Shown: positions 24,628-34,242, numbered from the stretch's first letter. The stretch is DNA of 64,000 bases from Candidatus Altimarinota bacterium (GCA_021736215.1 JAIPGI010000002.1:1-64000), one strand, 5' to 3'. A program made the numbers and translations. The notes: generated by a model not told the origin, from the letters alone.

Positions 24628-25958
24628 TTTTTTACAACTAAACCTTCGATATGTCGAAGGAGAATTTGAGATTCTACAGAGAAATTATACTTTCCTTCTT
24701 TTATTTTCAATAGAGGAAAATGTGTTATCAAAAATCCAATAAAATTAGTGGAAGAGAGGAGAGTACCTTCTTCGCGTACGTAATTTATAAAAATCAATTC
24801 TTTGTTTTCTACGAATTCATCAATATGAGAAGAAATATAATTCAATTTTCCTTTTTCGAACTTAAATACCCCATTCGGGAGTGAATTTATCTTTGTGTCT
24901 TTTGGTAAGTAATAGACCATAAATCCACAGTCTAAGCAAAAACCTTCATAGTTTGAATGAGGGATAAATGGCTTTGAGACACTCAATTCTTTCCCACAGG
25001 TCGCTCGGATAAATTCATCAGTAAAAATGCGCCCATGGAAGAGTTCTTTTCGAAAGGACATGTGTGGAGTAGATCCTCCCGTACGAGGATTACATTCAAT
25101 AAAATAAATATCATCATCTCTCATAATAAGATCGAATGCCGCAAGACCACGAAATCCAATTTTTTGCATTTCTTTTCCCGCTTTTAATAAAATTTTGTTT
25201 ATTGTTTTGATTATATGGGGAGGAAAGAATGACGTTTTTAACCATTGAATACCATAGTAGATACTTTTCCCGCTTGGATGCGAAAAATAGGCTTGCATTC
25301 TAATAGCAGAAAAAATCATTTTTTTGGGACCAATTAAAACGCTTGCCCCCAAAGGAAAACCATTTGCTATAAACTCTCTGCAGAGAAGAGGAAATTTTAT
25401 TTTTGGTTCGGAAAGGAGTTTTATGATTTCGTTTTTATTGTGCTTGAGAAAAGTTCCCAAAGAACCATCACTCTCGGGAATTTGTACTATAACTGGAAAG
25501 ACATCTACCTTATCAATATCTTTCTCTGATTTTAATATCCAGCTTTTTGGAACAGGGAGTTGATGCTTGTGGAGGAATTTATCAAAGAAAATTTTATTTT
25601 CGAATTGTTTTTGAAATTTATGAGAAGTAGAAACGAGTTTTATTTCGTTTTCAGCGGCCCACTTCTCCAAAAAAGGAGAAGTTCTAGTATCTGGAACAAC
25701 AATATTAATGCCTTTTTTTTTCAATATGGCATTAAGATTTGTTTGTTGAATTTGTTTTTTTTCATCAGCCCATAAACTAAAATGCTTTTGTTGTGCAATA
25801 CTTTTTTTTCCAAGGGGTTCAACAAATATTATTTGATGATTTTTATAATTTGTAGTTATTAATCCTTCAGCAAGACCATTCTTGAGGCCAATAACATGAT
25901 AGTTCTCTCTACTTGGAGAAAGAAGGAATTCTAGGCTCTCAAATGATGCAACTTTCAT
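24624..25958 (-). CDS. ATP-grasp ligase with unusual C-terminal domain
   Basis: 444 residues. Residues 1-115 look like a pre-ATP-grasp domain; the ATP-grasp core follows with the glycine loop PESDGSLGTF (161-170) and the metal/ATP motif FIECNPRTGGSTPH (286-299). Residues 330-444 form an extra C-terminal domain, the part that is also found as the remnant at 23072-23284. ATP-grasp enzymes join a carboxylate, through an acyl phosphate, to an amine. It differs from the three related ligases upstream and may join a different pair of substrates. Eight bases follow the previous stop; four-base overlap with the decarboxylase start. Confidence 0.75.
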   Translation of the reverse strand: MKVASFESLEFLLSPSRENYHVIGLKNGLAEGLITTNYKNHQIIFVEPLGKKSIAQQKHFSLWADEKKQIQQTNLNAILKKKGINIVVPDTRTSPFLEKWAAENEIKLVSTSHKFQKQFENKIFFDKFLHKHQLPVPKSWILKSEKDIDKVDVFPVIVQIPESDGSLGTFLKHNKNEIIKLLSEPKIKFPLLCREFIANGFPLGASVLIGPKKMIFSAIRMQAYFSHPSGKSIYYGIQWLKTSFFPPHIIKTINKILLKAGKEMQKIGFRGLAAFDLIMRDDDIYFIECNPRTGGSTPHMSFRKELFHGRIFTDEFIRATCGKELSVSKPFIPHSNYEGFCLDCGFMVYYLPKDTKINSLPNGVFKFEKGKLNYISSHIDEFVENKELIFINYVREEGTLLSSTNFIGFLITHFPLLKIKEGKYNFSVESQILLRHIEGLVVKK

Positions 25959-25966
25959 ATATTTGT

Positions 25967-27256
25967 TTAAACAATATTAATGCTTATTTTTTTGAGTGCA
26001 TCTTCAAGATTTTTTTTGGCGTCCTCGGGAGAAATCCCTCTTGCGGAAATATATCCGATATAATCAAAACTCTGAGGTGGCGGACCAGTTTTATCGCCTG
26101 GCTTTAGTAATAAATCAATACAAAAAATACTAGGATTTGTTTTTACGGATTCAGGGATATTGATTTCAGTAATGGTGCCTGACTTCGTTGGAATTAAAAC
26201 TTGAGTAGTTGTATGACAAAGTGTTTTGATATCATAATCCCTCGAAATTCCAAGAGCTATCATAATGGATTCAAACATAAGATTACATCCAGTCACTTCC
26301 CAGATGGTATCGTGTAAATCATCTCCCCCAATGCGACATCCAATTTCCACAATTTTTGGACCTTGAGGAGTAAAAATAATTTCTGTATGAGTTGCGGAAT
26401 TTTGGATTTCTATGGAATGAACAGTTTGTTCTACAATTTTTTGGATAATACTCATTTGTTTTTCATCGCATACATAGGGGAGTCTAGAAGCTGTTTGTAA
26501 GAAATAGGGTGGTTCCATACGAATTTGATCTTCAATACCCGTAATAGTCACCTTCCCATTTTGAACCAACGCATCAACACTTACTTCTGGACCAGCCATA
26601 AATTCTTCCACTAAATAGTCGGTTATCATATCAACGTGTTCTCGAACTCCCATCAAATCCATTTCTTCGTCTGTGAAGGCGAAGACATCTTCATCAATTG
26701 CCTTTTTTTTGAGATATTCAATAGAGAAATTATATTTTTTTTCAAGATCAATGAGATCTTTCTCAGTCTGAATCATAAATGTCCCATAGCTCGCATTGCC
26801 ACCGACTGGTTTTGCTACGCAGGGAACGCCAATTTCTTGAACGGCATTGAGTAATCCTTTGTAGTTTTTACAAAGACGAAACTGAGGAATTGGGACACCA
26901 CCCTTTTTAAGTTCCTGTCGCATGTGGTATTTGCTGCGACAATTAAATGCAACAATGGGAGCATTCCCAATACATCCATATTCTTTGGCGAGCAGTGCTG
27001 TGAGAGGAGTGAGCCATTCAGAAGTTTTGATGGTCACCGCATCAAAGTGGATGGGTTGGGAGTTCATATATTCGAGCACTTCCTTTGTTTTGCGCAAATC
27101 ATACGTGAAATGTTTTTCAAAAATCCCCGCTGTCGGCTCAAATGATCCATCACTGAGAAGATAGAGTTTGTGACCGAGTTTTTTTGTTTCATAAAAAGCT
27201 TCGTATACACGGTTTGTATAATTAGATCCAGTCACAATAAGAATGTTTTTACTCAT
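25967..27256 (-). CDS. ATP-grasp amino acid ligase, third paralogue
   Basis: 429 residues from ATG 27256. The ATG overlaps the end of the upstream gene by eight bases (ATGAGTAA), which supports it over the longer TTG-type start at 27352. N-terminal Rossmann-like part, then RSKYHMRQEL, CVAKPVGGNASYGTF (ATP lid), EEFMAGPEVSVDALV and PKIVEIGCRIGGDD (Mg/ATP site). The C-terminal part resembles the extra domain of L-amino acid ligases such as BacD. It is a clear paralogue of the preceding gene and of the N-terminal half of the 796-residue protein. Likely forms an amide or peptide bond; substrates unknown. Confidence 0.8.
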   Translation of the reverse strand: MSKNILIVTGSNYTNRVYEAFYETKKLGHKLYLLSDGSFEPTAGIFEKHFTYDLRKTKEVLEYMNSQPIHFDAVTIKTSEWLTPLTALLAKEYGCIGNAPIVAFNCRSKYHMRQELKKGGVPIPQFRLCKNYKGLLNAVQEIGVPCVAKPVGGNASYGTFMIQTEKDLIDLEKKYNFSIEYLKKKAIDEDVFAFTDEEMDLMGVREHVDMITDYLVEEFMAGPEVSVDALVQNGKVTITGIEDQIRMEPPYFLQTASRLPYVCDEKQMSIIQKIVEQTVHSIEIQNSATHTEIIFTPQGPKIVEIGCRIGGDDLHDTIWEVTGCNLMFESIMIALGISRDYDIKTLCHTTTQVLIPTKSGTITEINIPESVKTNPSIFCIDLLLKPGDKTGPPPQSFDYIGYISARGISPEDAKKNLEDALKKISINIV

Positions 27257-28556
27257 CAATAATAATTTTAACTTGCTCGAGGGCTTTTTGGAGATTTTTT
27301 TGGGCTTCATGAGGAGTGTGTCCCTTTGTGGAAATGTATCCAAGAAAATCAAAATTTTCAGGCGGAGGTGCGACAGCGGTTCCTATTTTTTCAAAATACA
27401 TTTCGGTGATATTTTGATTCATTTTTCCTTCCTCAGAAACAATAATTCCTGTTATCTTTCCCTTTTTTTCGGGGAGAAGGTATTCCATTGCCATGTGGCA
27501 TTTTGGAATACCTAATTCGTAATTTCGTGGAACACCTAAGGCAATCATCATAGTCTCATATATCATGTTATATCCTGTTGTTTGGTAAATGAAATCATGA
27601 ATATTATCTGATCCCATACGACAAGCAATTTCTACAATTTTTGGACCGTCTTTTGTGAGAATCATCTCAATATGAGAAGGAGAGTTTTGTATACCCATGG
27701 CTTTGATTGTTTTGTGTGCCAAATCCCTTATTTTTTGTTCGAGAGAATTTTCACAAACAAGAGGCATTTTTTCTGCTATCTGTATAAAGAATGGAGGCTT
27801 CATTCTCACCTGATCAGCAATTCCCATGATAGTGGATTGTCCGTCTTGGGTGAGAGAATCAACACTAATTTCAGGGCCCTCCATGTATTCTTCAACGAGA
27901 TAATCTGTAATAAGATTCAGTGAGTCGGTTACATCCATAAGAGACAGTTCTTCTTTGGTGAAGGATATTGCTTCTCTAAATTTCACATCGCTCAAGGCTG
28001 TTAAATAACGGATAGCATTTTCATATTTCTCTTTTAAATTTTTTCTATCCGTTTCGTTTTGAATCAAAAATGCCCCGAAACTTGAATGTCCACCCACGGG
28101 TTTGAGTACACATGGAATTCCAATCTTTGAGACAGCATTATTGAGTTCTTCATAATTTTGGCACAATTCAAAATTTGGTATAGGGAGTCCTGCTTCCCGC
28201 ATTTTTTTTCGCATGTGATACTTACTTCGACAACTAAAAACAACTCTAGGATTTTCTCCTATACATCTATAATGTTTCGCCAAAAGTGAAATAAGTGGAG
28301 GGGCCAGTTCTCGGCTTTTTGTGATAATAGCATTAAAGTGAATTGGTTGGGATTTTAGAAAATCGAGTGTTCCTGTGGTATTTGCAATATCAAAAAGAAA
28401 CTGGTTTTCGAATACGTTTGGTAACGGGTCGAAATGTACTTCGCTCAAAAGATACACTTTGTATCCCATTTTTTTTATCCGTTCTAATCCCTCATATACC
28501 TGATTTGTTTCAGGAATTCCTGTCACGAAAAGGACATTCCCCTTAAAGTTTTCCAT
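27249..28556 (-). CDS. ATP-grasp amino acid ligase, second paralogue
   Basis: 435 residues from ATG 28556, five bases after the stop of the 796-residue ligase gene; a longer frame to 28619 would overlap that gene and is less likely. Motifs: CRSKYHMRKKM, CVLKPVGGHSSFGAF, EEYMEGPEISVDSL and PKIVEIACRMGSDN. The last differs from its neighbour (Ser and Asn for Gly and Asp), so metal binding or substrate preference may differ. Same family and order of domains as the 25967-27256 product. Confidence 0.8.
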   Translation of the reverse strand: MENFKGNVLFVTGIPETNQVYEGLERIKKMGYKVYLLSEVHFDPLPNVFENQFLFDIANTTGTLDFLKSQPIHFNAIITKSRELAPPLISLLAKHYRCIGENPRVVFSCRSKYHMRKKMREAGLPIPNFELCQNYEELNNAVSKIGIPCVLKPVGGHSSFGAFLIQNETDRKNLKEKYENAIRYLTALSDVKFREAISFTKEELSLMDVTDSLNLITDYLVEEYMEGPEISVDSLTQDGQSTIMGIADQVRMKPPFFIQIAEKMPLVCENSLEQKIRDLAHKTIKAMGIQNSPSHIEMILTKDGPKIVEIACRMGSDNIHDFIYQTTGYNMIYETMMIALGVPRNYELGIPKCHMAMEYLLPEKKGKITGIIVSEEGKMNQNITEMYFEKIGTAVAPPPENFDFLGYISTKGHTPHEAQKNLQKALEQVKIIIDE

Positions 28557-28561
28557 ATTAT

Positions 28562-30952
28562 TTAATTCTGTAAGTGATAAAATTGTGGTTTGTTCTGATA
28601 TCTCTGAACGGCCATCCAAAGAATTTCTTCGACTAAATCCTCATACGAATATCCTGCAAGTTTTGCCGCCATAGGAAGAAACGCATTATGATCTACCGTT
28701 GGGTTTGGATTCAGTTCAAGTACAAATGGATTTCCATTTTTATCGACGCGCATTTCGACTTTCCCATAATCGTGACAATCGAAAATATTATAAACATCCA
28801 TCGCTATCTCACTGATGAGCGTGTCTAATTTCTTAGGAATCCGTGCGGGTTTTTCGATGCGTATGGAATTAAAGAGATTCGCATTTCTTTCCTGTTTTAT
28901 TTCAGAAGAATAAATATGCCAATAGCCTTTTGGCATTTTATCAAAAATTGAACGAATAAGAGGAAGGACCTCGAGATCATCATCGTTTCCAATAAGGCAC
29001 ACATCATATTCGTCTCCTTCGATATATTCTTCTATCAGTGCGGGGCGTCCGTATCCTTCTACCACTTTTTCGAGTTGTTTTCGCAACTCTTTTTTGTTTG
29101 TTACGACGGAATTATTGGTAATTCCGAATGAATTATCACTGTTTGCAGGTTTTACAATGAGTGGATAAGAAAGCTCACTACTGATTTCTTCATTTGGTTG
29201 TACCACATAGTCCCACTCGGGAGTAGGGATATCATGATAACTCAGCATTTTTTTGACTTTAATTTTGTCCAAGCAGGTTGAAATGGTAAAAGGACTTGAC
29301 CCCGTGTAAGGCAGCTGAAGAATGTCCAGCAATGCTGGTGCGTGAGCTTCAAGAAGCGATGAATTGTAAAGAGTCTCACAAAGATTAAACACGAAATCCA
29401 GGTTCGCCGATTGAATTTTCTTAATCACATTCGGGATTTCATTCATATCAAAAATACTGACTTGATATCCTCGTGAATTGAGAATGGATTGTATTTTTTT
29501 CCCTAAGGAATGTTTGCTCATACCATCGTCGTCAGCAGAAATAATGATTCCTATATGGAGTTTTTTGAGGGCATCCGCATCTATGGATCTAATTTTTTCA
29601 ATTTTTGAAGCTCTCAAGATATTGCTTCGCACAAGCGATGCAGAAGAAAGCGCATTTTTACGATTCGTTTTCCCCAAAGAAGAATCTCTGTGAAAACGAG
29701 TAATATTAATTTCTACATTCTTAAAAATCTTATTTATAGCTGTCTCCGCTTCTTGATAGGATTTTCCTTTGGTCACTATCCAACCTGCATTATCAAATCC
29801 TTCTGGCGGAGAGAGAATGGCGTCTCCTACATTTTTGGACATAGAGAGATGAAGGATGTTTTTATTTTTTTGAATCTCTTTAATACCATCGATATTGGTA
29901 ATAATTCCTGAATATTCTGGAATAAAGTATCGACAGATGACACATCCTGTTGCTGGTTTTTTGTGATATTCAGCTTTGATGCCGAGAGCAATTTCGAGTC
30001 CTACTTTGACGAGATCGACATTCCATACATTTTTGACATTGTAATAAATGTCATCGCCGCCCATACGAGACCCGATTTCAATAATTTTTGGACCTTTTGG
30101 AGTAATTTTTAATTCAATATGAGAAAGACTATTCTGTACGCCGAGAGCGATAAGACAAGATTCCGCAAGTTTTATAGCTTCGGCTTCATCATCTTTATCG
30201 ATTCTAGCAGGACAAATGTCACCGTATTCTACGAAATAGGGAAGTTTAATAGGTTGCTTTTCATTGATTCCCACGACATGAGGGATTCCAAATTGAGAAA
30301 AACATTCCAAACTTATTTCGGTTCCTTCAATGTATTCTTCATACAAAAAGGTTCCCTGATTATATTTGAAAATAGGATTGAATTGTTCATTACAGTTTTT
30401 TACCAAATATTCGAAGGTGCTTTGAGCCTCTTCCTCATTTTTGACAAAAACAACGAACTCACTATCCGATCCCCAAGAAGGTTTCATAACAGCGGGGAAT
30501 CCCACAGCTTTCATTGCTTTTTTGAGATCAGATGAAGTTTTGACTAATTGAAACGCAATATTATTGAGACCTGTTTCATCAAGTCTTTTGCGCATTTCAT
30601 ATTTACTCCTTGTTCGCACAGCTGTTTGATACGGATTTCCTTTGAGATTGAATTTTTCACAAATCTTTCCCAAAAGCGGAATATCATCTTCCCAAAAGGT
30701 CAAAGCTCCATCAAAACTTACATGAGGATTTTGTGCCTTGAATTCGCGCAATTTATCGAGACATTCTTGAATATTGTAGGTGTCAGCCTCAATAAAATAA
30801 TCAACGAGTTTTTTGTTTACATCTAATTTTTTATTGAGCAAGACGATATTCACTCCGAGTTTTTTTGCGACTTCCATTGTGAATTTTTTCTTGTGTCCAC
30901 CAGAGTTCACAAAAATGACATTTTTTCCCTCTAACGCGCTAATTTTGGGCAT
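28562..30952 (-). CDS. Fused double ATP-grasp ligase (amino acid ligase plus Ddl-like)
   Basis: 796 residues with two complete ATP-grasp units. The N-terminal unit (1 to about 430) is a paralogue of the two following genes: TRSKYEMRKRL, AVMKPSWGSDSEFV, EEYIEGTEISLECF, PKIIEIGSRMGGDD. A linker of about 40 residues follows. The C-terminal unit (about 470-796) is like D-Ala-D-Ala ligase: LLDILQLPYTGSSPF, YPLIVKPANSDNSFG, EEYIEGDEYDVCLIG, FVLELNPNPTVDHNAF. A two-ligase fusion could add two building blocks in sequence. First gene of the operon; no strong promoter is seen in front. Cyanophycin synthetase is also a two-ligase fusion but has a Mur-type partner, so it is not that. Confidence 0.8.
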   Translation of the reverse strand: MPKISALEGKNVIFVNSGGHKKKFTMEVAKKLGVNIVLLNKKLDVNKKLVDYFIEADTYNIQECLDKLREFKAQNPHVSFDGALTFWEDDIPLLGKICEKFNLKGNPYQTAVRTRSKYEMRKRLDETGLNNIAFQLVKTSSDLKKAMKAVGFPAVMKPSWGSDSEFVVFVKNEEEAQSTFEYLVKNCNEQFNPIFKYNQGTFLYEEYIEGTEISLECFSQFGIPHVVGINEKQPIKLPYFVEYGDICPARIDKDDEAEAIKLAESCLIALGVQNSLSHIELKITPKGPKIIEIGSRMGGDDIYYNVKNVWNVDLVKVGLEIALGIKAEYHKKPATGCVICRYFIPEYSGIITNIDGIKEIQKNKNILHLSMSKNVGDAILSPPEGFDNAGWIVTKGKSYQEAETAINKIFKNVEINITRFHRDSSLGKTNRKNALSSASLVRSNILRASKIEKIRSIDADALKKLHIGIIISADDDGMSKHSLGKKIQSILNSRGYQVSIFDMNEIPNVIKKIQSANLDFVFNLCETLYNSSLLEAHAPALLDILQLPYTGSSPFTISTCLDKIKVKKMLSYHDIPTPEWDYVVQPNEEISSELSYPLIVKPANSDNSFGITNNSVVTNKKELRKQLEKVVEGYGRPALIEEYIEGDEYDVCLIGNDDDLEVLPLIRSIFDKMPKGYWHIYSSEIKQERNANLFNSIRIEKPARIPKKLDTLISEIAMDVYNIFDCHDYGKVEMRVDKNGNPFVLELNPNPTVDHNAFLPMAAKLAGYSYEDLVEEILWMAVQRYQNKPQFYHLQN

Positions 30953-31093
30953 TGTTTTTTAAAAAGATTTTCGCAGAGTAGCCTATTCTTTTTTCAAAAA
31001 AAGAAAAATATTTTGAACGAATAATTTGCGAAATTTTATCCGACTCAGGCGGATTTCGATTCCCTCATAATTTTCTCCTCTCAAAATTTTGTT

Positions 31094-31120
31094 TTGCAAA
31101 ATTTTGTTTTTTTGTACAAT
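31094..31120 (+). promoter_or_regulatory. Promoter of the metK riboswitch RNA
   Basis: TTGCAA (31094-31099), 15 bases, TACAAT (31115-31120). Start near 31127, just before the riboswitch P1 stem. Confidence 0.5.
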
Positions 31121-31133
31121 GCTTTCGCTTCGA

Positions 31134-31242
31134 TTTTATCGAGAGGGAGGAAGAGGTCTGACTCAATGAACTCCCAGCAACCTGTCTCGCGTAAGCGGAA
31201 TAAGGTGCTCCACTCAGACGGGATAAAGAACCCTCGATAAAA
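31134..31242 (+). ncRNA. SAM-I (S-box) riboswitch
   Basis: P1 is a perfect 10-bp stem, TTTTATCGAG (31134-31143) with CTCGATAAAA (31233-31242). The core sequence order fits SAM-I: GAGAGGGAGGAAGAGG, a TGA followed by CAGCAACC, a GCGTAAGC stem-loop and AAGGTGCTCCA before the closing strand. It binds S-adenosylmethionine and here precedes the SAM synthetase gene, the classic feedback arrangement. Confidence 0.88.
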
Positions 31243-31266
31243 GAAGTCGAAAAAACTTCTTTTTTT
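31241..31266 (+). terminator. Riboswitch-controlled terminator
   Basis: AAGAAGT (31241-31247), CGAAAAA, ACTTCTT (31255-31261) and a T-run. It shares bases with the 3' strand of P1, as expected for a SAM-I on/off switch. Confidence 0.8.
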
Positions 31267-31301
31267 AAAATCTATAAAATATGAGAACATATTGGGGTCC
31301 A

Positions 31302-31410
31302 TGGGAAACCAAAATGGTTTCCCCTAGATACTCCGCTAAAGCGGAGATACCCTTTCCGAAAAGAGAATTCGTTCATTTAGGGAACCCACGAGACCCTAAA
31401 TTCACTCATT
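31302..31410 (+). repeat. Three strong hairpins in the metK leader
   Basis: GGGAAACC/GGTTTCCC, CTCCGCT/AGCGGAG and TTTAGGG/CCCTAAA stems lie in a row between the terminator and the duplicated metK start. They look like dispersed palindromic elements. Confidence 0.5.
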
Positions 31411-31432
31411 ATTTTTTAGAATCAAAATAACA

Positions 31433-31632
31433 ATGAGAACTTTCTTTACATCGGAATCGGTAACCGAAGGACACCCGTCGTCGTCGATGATTTCATTCCT
31501 TCCCTCGCTTTGGAGCGAGGTTCGTTTATTTCGTCATCTCCTCCTCTCCCCATCGCACGCTTCGCGTACTCTGGGGGCCCCAACAATTTTATCTGGGTTT
31601 ATTGCCCTTTTGTTTTTTAACTTGCTTTCACA
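31433..31632 (+). pseudogene. Duplicated metK 5' end plus inserted spacer
   Basis: 31433-31477 repeats the first 15 codons of metK ([15 protein letters not shown]). Five bases differ from the real gene and all five are silent third positions. The copy then runs into unrelated DNA in an ORF that ends at 31636, just past the metK ATG. The spacer holds CCTCGCT/AGCGAGG and CAATTTTATCTGGGT (31584-31598), the exact reverse complement of metK 31673-31687. Confidence 0.75.
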
Positions 31633-32763
31633 ATGAGAACTTTCTTTACATCAGAGTCTGTAACCGAGGGACACCCAGATAAAATTGCCGATCAGATTTC
31701 CGACAGCGTTTTGGACGCAATTCTTGCTCAAGATCCTCACGCGCATGTGGCATGCGAAGTTCTCGTTAACACGGGACTCGTTCTTATTGCCGGAGAAATT
31801 ACCACCTCGTGCTATGTGGATGTTGCAAAAATTGCTCGTCAAAAAATCTGTGAAATTGGTTACACATCAGCGGAAATGTATTTTGATGGGAATTCTTGCT
31901 CTGTGATTAATGCCATTGAAGAGCAATCTCCTGATATTGCTCTTGGTTTGAACAAAAAATGTGTTCAAGAGCAGGGAGCAGGAGATCAGGGATTAGTCTT
32001 TGGGTATGCTTGTGATGAAACACCTGAACTTATGCCGCTTCCTATTAGTTTGGCTCACCGTCTCGCACGACAACTGGCTACAGTTCGACATAATGGAACG
32101 CTTCCTTACTTGCGACCAGACGGAAAAACGCAAGTAACTTTTCAATACGAAGATGGAGTACCAGTTCGAATTGAAGCAGTTGTGGTTTCCGCACAACACG
32201 CTCCAGAAATCGAAATAGAAACTCTTCGCACAGATATTCGCAAGTCCGTGATTGAACCAATTTGCAGGAAGTGGTTGGACAAGCAAACGAAATTTCACAT
32301 TAATCCTACGGGAAGATTTGTTATTGGTGGTCCACAGGGAGATTGTGGAATGACAGGACGAAAAATAATCGTTGATACTTATGGGGGGATGGGTCGGCAC
32401 GGAGGAGGAGCTTTTTCTGGAAAAGATCCTTCCAAAACAGATCGATCTGCTGCTTACGCGGCGAGATGGGTTGCCAAAAGTATCGTCGCATCAAAACTTG
32501 CTTCCAAATGTGAAGTACAAATCGCATATGCTATTGGCGTAGCAGATCCAGTTTCTATTTTTATCGAAACATTTGGAACATCGGAAAAATCTCACGAGGA
32601 ATTAGAACAGATTGTACGAAAGAATTTCAATCTGACCCCCTATGGTATCATTACGTCGCTCAATCTTTTGCGTCCAATTTATACACAAACCGCAACCTAT
32701 GGACACTTTGGGAGAGAGGATTTGAGTCTTCCATGGGAAAAGGTTTTAGAAATTAGAATTTAG
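31633..32763 (+). CDS. metK: S-adenosylmethionine synthetase
   Basis: 376 residues, normal length. [20 protein letters not shown] at the N-terminus, then [41 protein letters not shown] and [16 protein letters not shown]. It makes SAM from methionine and ATP as a tetramer. Start is fixed by the conserved N-terminus. Expression is under the SAM-I riboswitch 500 bases upstream, with a duplicated metK start in between. The gene is divergent from the ATP-grasp operon. Confidence 0.96.
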   Translation: MRTFFTSESVTEGHPDKIADQISDSVLDAILAQDPHAHVACEVLVNTGLVLIAGEITTSCYVDVAKIARQKICEIGYTSAEMYFDGNSCSVINAIEEQSPDIALGLNKKCVQEQGAGDQGLVFGYACDETPELMPLPISLAHRLARQLATVRHNGTLPYLRPDGKTQVTFQYEDGVPVRIEAVVVSAQHAPEIEIETLRTDIRKSVIEPICRKWLDKQTKFHINPTGRFVIGGPQGDCGMTGRKIIVDTYGGMGRHGGGAFSGKDPSKTDRSAAYAARWVAKSIVASKLASKCEVQIAYAIGVADPVSIFIETFGTSEKSHEELEQIVRKNFNLTPYGIITSLNLLRPIYTQTATYGHFGREDLSLPWEKVLEIRI

Positions 32764-32847
32764 ATTTTGGAACTTAGACTTTTCTCTCCATCTGAGCCCC
32801 GTTTTTGGTGGGGATAATTTTTGAATAAATTTTTTATACAACCATAA

Positions 32848-32875
32848 TTGACCTCGAAGAAAATTTTTTTATAAT
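32848..32875 (+). promoter_or_regulatory. LCP-gene promoter, leaderless type
   Basis: TTGACC (32848-32853), 16 bases, TATAAT (32870-32875), then 8 bases to ATG 32884. Confidence 0.75.
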
Positions 32876-32883
32876 GCCTCGCG

Positions 32884-34227
32884 ATGGATTTCAAAGTCCG
32901 AAAAATTTCTACAATCGAAACACGAATTAAGAACCGGTATTGGAGACGTATGGTTCGATTTTTTGGTCCCAAAGTGGCTATAGCTATTATTTTGATTGTC
33001 GGACTTTCTGGGGTTTTTTGGTTAGGTTCTTTGGTTTTGGATTCTGATTTTTTTCTTATCCAGAAAACACGAGAATTTCTTTCATTTGGTCCACTTAAAG
33101 AAGATAAGTATGGACATACGAATATCTTGCTTCTTGGCGTCGGGGGGGATGGAGCAGAAGGAGGTCATTTGTCAGACTCGATTATGATTGCTTCCATTGA
33201 TCCAGCAAATCCATCGATTTCTTTTTTAAGTTTGCCGAGAGATCTGTTTATTTCTTCTCGTATTGGAGATCGGAAAGTAAATGAAATTTATGCGGCGGCT
33301 CGTTATAAATATGGAGATCAGAAAGGATTGGAAATTGCGAAAGATGCAGTTGCTGATTTTACAGGTGTGGATATCCATTATGGCGCAGTTATTGATTTTC
33401 GTGTATTTTTGGAAACAATTGATACCTTGGGTGGAATTGATATTTTTGTGCCAGAAACTATAGAAGACCCATTTTATCCAGATGATAATTATGGATACAA
33501 AACTTTTGTTGTTCGCAAGGGATTTCAACATTTTGATGGGGCGACGGCCCTTGAATATGCTCGGAGTCGAAAAACTTCTTCTGACTACAGTCGGGCACAT
33601 AGACAACAAGATTTGATCCTCGCTATTCGGAAACGAGCAGAAGATTTAAATTTTTTGACAGATTTTGAAAAACTCCAACAATTTTTTGAAATTTATCGTC
33701 GAAATGTAAATACCGATATTGGCATCACTGAACTTGTTGCTCTCGCAAAAATTGGCATAGCTATAGATTACAGTAATTCGATAAATGGAGTTTTAAATAA
33801 TGATGCGTTACAGATGGGCGGATTTCTTTATACTCCAGCAAAGGAATTTTATGGGGGACAGTTTGTTCTCCTTCCTGAAGATCTTAAAGAAACACAGCAT
33901 TTCATGGATATAATTCTTATCCACCCAGAAATTCTTTTGGAGAATGCACAAATTTCCGTTCTCAATGGATCAATGATAGAAGGCCGAGCTGGACAAATTT
34001 CTTCTCGACTGAGAAGATTCGGATTTCATGTGATAGAGGTTGGAAATTATGAATCTGATAAACCATTGTTTCGAACGGTTCTTAAGGATTTATCTGGTGG
34101 AACAAAAGCCGCAACCAAAAAATTTCTAGAAGAAATCTTTGATACTCCAACTGCACAACTCGTTGCTCCAGAAGAAATAAGTCCCGACAATCTCATAGAT
34201 TTCCAACTTCTTTTGGGGACAAACTAG
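32884..34227 (+). CDS. LytR-CpsA-Psr family glycopolymer transferase
   Basis: 447 residues. One N-terminal membrane anchor (about 28-52), then the LCP domain with NILLLGVGGDGAEGGHLSDS, SLPRDLFI, KVNEIYAAA and DGATALEYARSRKTSSDYSRAHRQQ; the Arg and Asp residues that bind the lipid pyrophosphate are present. A C-terminal LytR_C-like domain starts near residue 355 (AQISVLNGSMIEGRAGQ). LCP enzymes move lipid-linked glycans onto peptidoglycan or proteins. Strong promoter with the -10 box 8 bases before the ATG. Confidence 0.9.
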   Translation: MDFKVRKISTIETRIKNRYWRRMVRFFGPKVAIAIILIVGLSGVFWLGSLVLDSDFFLIQKTREFLSFGPLKEDKYGHTNILLLGVGGDGAEGGHLSDSIMIASIDPANPSISFLSLPRDLFISSRIGDRKVNEIYAAARYKYGDQKGLEIAKDAVADFTGVDIHYGAVIDFRVFLETIDTLGGIDIFVPETIEDPFYPDDNYGYKTFVVRKGFQHFDGATALEYARSRKTSSDYSRAHRQQDLILAIRKRAEDLNFLTDFEKLQQFFEIYRRNVNTDIGITELVALAKIGIAIDYSNSINGVLNNDALQMGGFLYTPAKEFYGGQFVLLPEDLKETQHFMDIILIHPEILLENAQISVLNGSMIEGRAGQISSRLRRFGFHVIEVGNYESDKPLFRTVLKDLSGGTKAATKKFLEEIFDTPTAQLVAPEEISPDNLIDFQLLLGTN

Positions 34228-34242
34228 TTGTTATTAAAAAAC

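Noticed and set aside
28562..30952. Cyanophycin synthetase
   Set aside because: Both halves are ATP-grasp; cyanophycin synthetase has an ATP-grasp and a Mur-ligase half.
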